NCBI GenBank assembly: GCA_036320915.1
Contig: JAXBDG010000008.1
Coordinates: 1,426,001 to 1,490,000 of the forward strand
DNA length: 64,000 nt
Source of the DNA: Linnemannia elongata
Lineage: Eukaryota; Mortierellomycota; Mortierellomycetes; Mortierellales; Mortierellaceae
Direction: 5' to 3'
Position numbers and translations under genes: made by a program. Positions 58,820 to 64,000 of this stretch are shown here, in pieces (position 1 is the stretch's first letter; every line of letters starts with the position of its first letter). The notes beneath the pieces were generated by a model, which was given only the letters and a program-made list of their open reading frames with translations, had not been told where the DNA came from and did no database searches.

Positions 58820-60980
58820 GTTGAGAACTTTTTTCTGGGCGTGTGTACTCTCTCGTTCACTCTAACTGTCTACTCTCACTCTCGCTCTGACGATGAGATG
58901 AAGTGTGTGTTGGATTTATGGCGATGAAAGGGGATGGAGGAGGGAAGGGAAAACTACGGACGGTGAGATGTAGAAAAGGGAACGTGGATTGCCGATGAAT
59001 TGTCTATCAGAGGGGAACGGGCAGACAAAGTATGGACAAAGAGAGAAGAAAATGAAAGTTGTCGTATAGAGTGTTCTTTTAAAGGTCTGGGAAAAGGTAA
59101 ACAGCCATTGACACGGAAACGCCATCCGGCTGGATTGTGCTTTATGGGTCGTAGAGCGATGAGAAAGCGAGTAGAGGGAAAGGAGTTCAATGGTTAAAGG
59201 GGGGTGAGAAAGATCATCGAGTATAGTCTGCCTAGCTCTCAGTCATGAAAGGAGATGCAAAGGGGCGTGAGTACTGTGCTTAGACGACGGACAGAGCAAA
59301 GGAAAGAAAAAAAAAAAGGATGCTTGCACGACTGAGCAACTCAAAGGCAAGGCAAGCGTATTCGAGACGGGGGGTGAGAACAGTTACTTCTTTTTTGATT
59401 TGAGAGGAGAAGAACCAAAACAATGTTCATTATGTCCCCTTTAGATTTTCTTTATTCTTGTTAGAGAAAAAAGGTGAAAGAGACGATGAAAATAAAGCTT
59501 GTCAGACTGACCTTGATATTTTTTCTTCGTTTTCCGTTTGTTCGTTGACTTCAGCTCCACAGGGGAGGGAAGTGGTGTGGAGCAACGAACGCAAAGTGAT
59601 ACTTATGGACGTATGTACAAGCGTAGATTGGAGTGTATGTGGGAGGAGAGTGGATCATATTACCTACCATATGCAAAATGATTATGGGCACGATCGTGAA
59701 GACTGAGGATGAGGCTCAGTGATCCCATCGCAACGATGTGTTTTGTTTTCCTCTTACTCTCTCTCAATGCCATTGAATGATGCAAACTCTTTCCTCTTTC
59801 TCACCCTCCTTTCTATTTCTTTTTCCTTTTTCTCTTTACAGTTTTCCACTTCTTGGGGGATATAAACAGGGGCATATGTATGAAGGGGGAGAGAAAGAAA
59901 GAAAGAAAAAGAGAGAGAGAGAGAGAGGGAGAGAGAGAGTGAGGGAGAGAGTATAGATAGTCCTATGGTGAATGCCTACCTACGTTTATGAGAAAGGGGC
60001 GTGTGTGTCTACTTCAAAATTTCCTACTACCCTCATTATTTTTTTATTTTTTTTCTCCTTTTCCCTCCTCTCTTGCTCTTCCGTGCTTTATTGCTTCCTC
60101 GCTTCCTAGAGCTTGAATCTCGTTAGGCGTAATAGCGTAAGATCAGTCACGGAGCTCTTTCTAGCTGTCGCCACGACCAGGTCAAGGCAGACTTATAGGT
60201 ATGACAAGAATGGTTCAAAGGGAGGAAGTGGCAAGAAGGAGAGATAGCTCAGTCGTTTAATCAATCAAACACGACGACACTTTGCCACATAGAAGGGGGA
60301 AAGAGGTGACGGTAGTGATTCACATCTGATAATGGATCCAGCCAGTGCCTTAACGTTCCTTCATTGGATCTATATCTCTACTATCCACCTCGCGTATGCT
60401 TACGTCTACGAGACTTTATTTGAAAGAAAAGAACAAAATAGAAGCAAAAACGAATCCTCAACCGCCTTTCTTCCCCTCTCCAAGTCAGTTCAGATACCTG
60501 TCTATGTCCCTTTTCCAGCTGACGATTATTAACCGATGGTGCAACTCCGCTAAAGTTGAATTCGGTCAGTCCATGGACCACCGTTCTTATTAGACTGAAT
60601 ACCTTGCCGTACGGTCGGTCACCCGCAAAATTCCATCCTCCCCAGCCGCACTCAACCGCAAGGGAAAATGGCGGGGGAATACGTATGGGCGATATGCAAA
60701 CTCCATTTTGACCAAGACATCTGGTGGCGTCTCTCCCTTCGGACACAAAATAGCCAATTGAGGATGTAAAGAAGGGCTCACCGCCCTGCGACTTTTTTCT
60801 GATATCATTCAGCTATTTCCTTGTCCTCTTTTTTTATTCTATTTCTTTCTCTCTTTTTCTCTCTCTCACTTCCTCTCTTTCTTTTCTCTTCTTCATCTTC
60901 ATCCAACAACAACAACACATCGCATTCTCTTTCCACTCTCTCAATTCCCCAACCAACAACCACTCTACAAATCAATAAAG
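58820..60980. other. 2.2 kb divergent intergenic region
   Basis: Separates the start of the giant gene (-) from the SET gene (+). It contains a purine microsatellite block at 59889-59939, a single ATCTGATAA at 60324-60332, and a CT-rich SET promoter (60800-60900) ending with AACAACAAC before the start. No supportable gene is seen. Confidence 0.6.
59889..59939. repeat. (GAAA)n/(GA)n purine repeat
   Basis: Short GAAA units run into GA units on the plus strand. Simple repeat. Confidence 0.85.
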
Positions 60981-62261
60981 ATGCCTGTCACATACACCAA
61001 GGTCGAGAAGATCACCGATGCTGCCGCCGTCAAGCAGGCCTACAAGCCCACCCACCCCGGCCTCTTTGAGGTCGTCTATGCCGAGGGCGACTACAACTCC
61101 AAGCTGATCGCCTGCAAGGCCTATACCAAGGGTGAGATCATTTGCCCTGTCGAGGGCACCACCCCCGGCCCTAAGAGATATACCAGTGTCCAGACCGGCA
61201 AGGACTCTCACATTGAGCTCAACTCTGACCGTACGTCTCTTTCACTTTTATTGTTCGCAGTTTCTTCTGTTGTTGTTTGGTTTCTTTTTTTTTTTTTTTT
61301 TTACCCCTGTCGGGATGGAAGAATCATCGAACTATTGCAGATTTACAGCAGCAGGATGAACATGACTACAGGGAACAAGGGATCAAGAAAACTAAGGAAA
61401 CAAAGAGACGAAGGAGCAAGGAAGAAAACAGGGATGGACTAATGATGTACGATCGACACCGACGACACCAAGACCGACACTGAGTACAGTGAGCAGACAG
61501 GAAAAGAAGTGGATGCAAGCCGAGGCAAGGACAAGGATGAGACAATAAGCCGATCCGGACCTTCGTTGTTCAAAGGAAGAAGAAGATGAGGAAGAGGTCA
61601 AGATCCACATGCCAACGGACGAATTTGTTGTTGGTGTTTGTTGGCGTGTGTTGTTGTATTCAGGAACGATCAACAACAACGGTCGACTTCGGATTGGACT
61701 AAAGGGGAAAGCGGCCCCATCAGATCAGTTGTTATTACACATACAAAACACGCTTCTGGTCACTTTATCAGATCTAATCATATCATGAGAGAACATTGTT
61801 TGTTAACAACAACAATCCTGTTAACTGCTTCATAACATAGTCGTGTTCATGAACCACTCCTGCAACCCCACCGTCTCCCTCGACACCGACTCCATGACCG
61901 TCGTCGCCGTCGTTGACCTTAAGGAGGGTACGTTCCTTTCTTTTAAAATTAAGATTTCACTTCTTTGTACCTTGTCGTCATCATCTACTGATATCCACTA
62001 TTACTATCGTACCTCATGTGGATTAATCAACCTTCTTCGTTCTGTATCTACTTGACAAAACCAAAAGGCGACAACTTGACGTTCTTCTACCCTTCGAGCG
62101 AATGGGAGATGGACCAGCCCTTCCCCTGCTGGTGCGGCGCCGACCAGTGCGTCAAGAACATCCAGGGCGCCAAGTTCTTGTCCCAAGAGACCATGAACCG
62201 TTACTTCCGCACCAAGCATATTCAAGACCTGTTGACCGAGCGCGATGCTGCCTCTGCTTAA
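60981..62261 (+). CDS. Small SET-domain protein (predicted lysine methyltransferase)
   Basis: Exons 60981-61230, 61841-61927 and 62068-62261 join in frame to 176 residues. The C-terminal SET signature is clear: FMNHSCNP in exon 2 (pseudoknot Asn-His for SAM binding) and a following strand with Phe-Phe-Tyr (LTFFYPSSEW), the catalytic-Tyr region. A CWCGADQC segment resembles a short post-SET zinc cluster. The N-terminal SET strands are short. The protein has little besides the domain, so its substrate (histone or other) is not evident. Intron 1 is long (610 bases) and carries a reversed ATCWGATAA match at 61765-61773; its splice sites (GTACGT and CATAG) are consistent with the reading frame. 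Start ATG follows ATCAATAAAG. Confidence 0.82.
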
Positions 62262-63102
62262 ACGCAGGACGAAGAAACAAAGAACAACGAACGAAAAACG
62301 TGTCTTGTATTTGTCAAAGCATGCATGCATACATTTGTATGTATGTATGACGGAGCTTCAACCACCCCCGTGCCAAAGGCCGGAGGGAGGGGTACCATAG
62401 AGAATTGAAAAGCGAGCCCCTTCTATGTAATATACCACTACTTTTTTACTTTGTATATACTTGATATTCTATCGTTCAATTGTGTGTTAACTGTTGACGT
62501 GAAGAAAAAGGCTACTGAAAGCGAAGGATTGAGAAGCCGAGAGAGAGGAAGAGAAAGATCGAGAGTAGCCCTGTGTCCGGATGAAATGAGGCCGAGGTGG
62601 GGTAGTGTGAGGAAGGAAAGAGGAAATGAATGGAAGTCTAAGCGGATGAAGAAGCTGGTTTGCCGGCGTGGGTGGTGGGAGAGGGCAGAGGGGTATTGGT
62701 CGGGCTCGAATCCAACTGGATCAGCGAGGCAACGGGCGGAAGGGAGGGAGGGAAAAATTTACGATTTTCATGTGGGGAAAGGAGACGAGGGAAAAGTAAA
62801 AAGGAATGGCCGGCCTTGCTTGATATGTGTTCATTCCAGAAATGAGGACTCAACTCCTACTCGACAAAAGAGTTAGAGGGAAGGAAGGCATTGGCAAAAT
62901 AGCAGCCTACAAGGGCACAGGAGGAATAAGGGTACCGGCGGACAGCATTTCGACGGATAATGATCATCCAAGGTTCAATCGCAAAACATTGTCCCCGGAC
63001 TCAACTTCACTCCTCTCCTCTCCTCTCCTTCACCGATCGAACGGTAGTTATTCTCCAACACAACGAGCAAATAAAAAGGACACTCCCTCCCTTTCTGTTT
63101 CG

Positions 63103-63133
<31 letters not shown>

Positions 63134-63188
63134 CTTTGAATCAACTCATCACTCTCCCCTCTCTCATCTCCACAAACACACTTTCACA
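62262..63188. other. Intergenic: SET gene to dehydrogenase
   Basis: SET gene 3' flank with a short ATGC/GTAT repeat (62319-62349), then mixed sequence. A 28-base T run at 63106-63133 and a CT-rich leader precede the dehydrogenase start. No gene is supported. Confidence 0.6.
63106..63133. repeat. 28-base T homopolymer
   Basis: T run 55 bases before the dehydrogenase start codon, probably in the promoter or leader. Confidence 0.9.
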
Positions 63189-64000
63189 ATGTCCGCCATT
63201 GCCGCTAACCGTGTCTCGGTCATCATGAACCACCTCTCCAGCAGTGCCTCGCACCCCGCCGGTCTCTTGGCCGGCCAGGTTGCCATCGTCACCGGTGCCG
63301 GGTATGTGTTCTCTCAGGATCGATCGATACACAATGACTACTCTCCCACGCGCATACACACGCACACGACTTGTCCGACTAACAGATATTCTTAATTCCA
63401 TGCTATATATAATACTTTTAGTCAGGGTATTGGTGGTGCCACCGCTCTTCTCTTCGCCAAGGAGGGTGCCTCCGTCGTCGTCAGCGATCTCGATGACAGT
63501 AAGTCCGAAATACAACCGATCAATTGGAAAACCATATTTTTGTTCACCGTCACCACGAGCTACCGACCTTCTTGATCTGACATATATCTTTCCCCTTTCT
63601 GTTTGATGGCTCATTGTAGACAAGGGCAAGGATATTGCCAACCAGATCATCCAGGCCGGTGGAAAGGCCATTGTCGTCTCTGGCGATGTCACCGACCTTA
63701 CCTTCCCCGAGCGTTTGATCGAGGAGACCGTCAAGTACGAATCAGTTGCTTTTGTTTCTTTGATCCGGAGCTGTGCTTTTGGGTTACCTTCAGTCTGATT
63801 TGCCTGTCTTAACCCAACCACCCTCTCCAATTGGATCGATCATCAAAAACTTAATAGGGCCTTTGGAAAGATTAACATCATTGTCAACAACGCCGGATTC
63901 ACCTTCGACGGCATGCTCCACAAGACCACCGACAAGCAGTACCAGCTCATGCTCGAGGTCCACAACGCTGCCCCCTTCCGCATCATCCGCGCCGCCGCCA
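63189..64000 (+). CDS. Short-chain dehydrogenase/reductase, 3' truncated by window
   Basis: Exons 63189-63301, 63422-63498, 63620-63734 and 63858 onward join in frame; about 149 residues are visible. The N-terminal NAD(P) motif is split by intron 1 and reads GAGQGIGG. It is followed by the acidic strand end SDLDD, a GDVT motif that holds the adenine, and the NNAG structural motif. This is the classical SDR fold, closest in style to 3-oxoacyl-[ACP]/quinone reductases. The catalytic Ser-Tyr-Lys lies beyond the window. About 27 residues precede the Rossmann strand and contain several Ser/Ala, possibly a short mitochondrial presequence, which is a guess. SDRs of this class reduce ketoacyl or other carbonyl substrates. 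Confidence 0.88.

Overview
The window is nuclear DNA of a filamentous fungus. The genes are interrupted by short GTAAGT...YAG introns, the promoters are pyrimidine-rich, and a complete eEF3 gene (a fungal-type elongation factor) is present together with a fungal FTR1 iron permease and a Tea1-like Kelch polarity protein. Codon use (strong TTG/CTC for Leu, C-ending codons in highly expressed genes), loose gene spacing and protein style suggest an early-diverging fungus such as Mortierellaceae. That placement is an inference; no rRNA or marker comparison was possible.

Layout. 1-3106 (+): the 3' three quarters of CLU1/TIF31. 4387-5918 (+): FTR1, with three perfect ATCWGATAA iron-GATA motifs upstream. 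6505-7527 (-): a decayed zinc-finger-type gene. 8329-10258 (+): a class A flavin monooxygenase. 10531-13362 (+): a multi-pass membrane protein fused to a spermidine-synthase-like SAM-binding domain. 13959-15150 (+): ubiquilin/DSK2. 16054-23169 (+): a 1969-residue Kelch plus coiled-coil protein. 23170-27176: a 4 kb gene-poor, strongly pyrimidine-biased stretch. 27177-30539 (+): an STK32/YANK kinase, convergent with eEF3 at 30851-34883 (-). eEF3 and the cytosolic isoleucyl-tRNA synthetase (36291-40034, +) diverge from a shared 1.4 kb intergenic region. 40782-45817 (+): NTE1 lysophospholipase. 46402-58819 (-): a giant secreted cysteine-rich protein. 60981-62261 (+): a small SET-domain protein. 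63189-end (+): the start of a short-chain dehydrogenase.

Most genes are conserved housekeeping or signalling genes with no operon-like logic. The outstanding object is the 12.4 kb minus-strand gene. I reconstruct it as 12 exons and 3716 residues: a signal peptide, two histidine-rich tracts, about 48 tandem units of roughly 60 residues with about eight cysteines each, then a roughly 500-residue sequon-rich hydrophobic helical C-terminus. Eight introns all lie at the same homologous phase-0 position of the repeat, so most exons are interchangeable modules of about 252 residues (four units), and two exons are double modules. I do not recognise the family as a whole.

Exon boundaries were placed by eye from splice consensus and reading-frame continuity. 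Every multi-exon gene listed closes in frame, but none is supported by transcript data.
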